Source of the DNA: CAYJOG01 sp964371695 [NCBI: uncultured bacterium]
GTDB lineage: Bacteria; CAYJOG01
Length of the DNA stretch: 5,143 nucleotides
NCBI GenBank assembly: GCA_964371695.1
Contig: CAYJOG010000236.1
Location: 1 to 5,143 of the forward strand
Direction of reading: 5' to 3'
Part shown: positions 4,953 to 5,143 of the stretch, piece by piece
Layout of the letters: each line of letters opens with the position of its first letter
Numbering within the stretch: the stretch's first letter is position 1
Notes under the pieces: model-generated
What the model was told of the DNA's origin: nothing
What the model saw: only the letters and a program-made list of their open reading frames with translations
Database searches by the model: none
Translations under genes and position numbers: made by a program

Positions 4953-5143
4953 CTAATCGCACCCACCGCCGCCGTCCCCACCGCCACAGTCGCCGCCGCC
5001 GCTGTCGCTTCCACCACAATCCCCACTGTCAAAACCACTCCCCGTGTCACAGGCGCTGGCATTGTCGGTGGCACAGTCGCCCGGCGCGGGTGGGCAGTTC
5101 TCGCCGGAAAAGTTGTTGTCTGGTGGCCAATACTGCTGTGTGT
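4953..5143 (-). CDS. Unidentified protein with Gly/Asp/Cys-rich C-terminal tail (start beyond the right edge)
   Basis: The minus strand is open from the right edge to TAG 4955-4953 and gives the last 62 residues of a longer protein. The segment begins TQQYWPPDNNFSGENCPPAPGD and becomes strongly biased to Gly, Asp, Ser and Cys: SGFDSGDCGGSDSGGGDC, then GGGDGGGGCD to the end. Six cysteines fall in 62 residues, five of them adjacent to Asp. Such tails are likely disordered; metal binding through Cys and Asp, or a surface or secreted location, can be imagined but not shown. The frame is chosen for its compositional pattern and clean stop. A competing minus frame (from 5074) also stays open but reads as Ala/Val filler that runs into the channel gene. 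I do not recognise the family. Confidence 0.55.
   Translation of the reverse strand, partial: TQQYWPPDNNFSGENCPPAPGDCATDNASACDTGSGFDSGDCGGSDSGGGDCGGGDGGGGCD

Noticed and set aside
4953-5030. Short GNC-type repeats as a CRISPR-like or tandem repeat array
   Set aside because: They are irregular codon-level repeats from Gly/Asp/Cys codons, with no constant unit or spacers.
4643-5074. A 143-codon minus-strand open frame overlapping the channel start
   Set aside because: Its first part is Ala/Val/Thr filler from a GC-rich repeat-like stretch, and it then runs through the hairpin region and into the channel gene out of frame. The neighbouring frame ending at 4953 is more protein-like.

Overview
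The window is a gene-dense, GC-rich (by eye) bacterial segment with seven protein-coding loci, two of them cut by the window edges. A secreted hydrolase and an MscS-type inner-membrane channel suggest a Gram-negative host. The ClpP is a divergent isoform whose core resembles second-copy ClpPs of the Planctomycetes-Verrucomicrobia-Chlamydiae group, so I lean weakly towards that group. This is inference from memory of the family, not from a search.

Left half (1-3081, all on the minus strand): a tightly packed apparent operon, read right to left. It runs glycerol kinase (glpK, 3081-1624), a secreted alpha/beta hydrolase (1627-875, ATGA overlap with glpK), a ClpP-family protease subunit (856-260, 18-nt gap) and an ankyrin-repeat protein (252 to beyond the left edge, 7-nt gap). 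The first pair makes sense if the hydrolase releases glycerol or another glycerol-linked substrate that GlpK phosphorylates. The last pair couples a self-compartmentalising protease to a protein-binding repeat protein. Why the two pairs share an operon is not obvious.

Middle (3082-3769): a 102-nt divergent intergenic region, then a plus-strand toxin-antitoxin cassette. It has a 76-residue helical, acidic-tailed antitoxin candidate (3184-3414) and a PemK/MazF-like toxin (3421-3769). The toxin reading frame is broken at a run of nine A (3565-3573). Removing one A restores a complete toxin of about 115 residues, so the locus is a recent pseudogene, a sequencing error or a transcriptional-slippage gene.

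Right part (3796-5143): an MscS-family mechanosensitive channel on the minus strand, convergent with the toxin. Next comes a 173-nt intergenic stretch unusually rich in perfect inverted repeats. The window ends in the C-terminal tail of an unidentified minus-strand protein rich in Gly, Asp and Cys. No tRNA, rRNA, CRISPR array or insertion sequence was seen.
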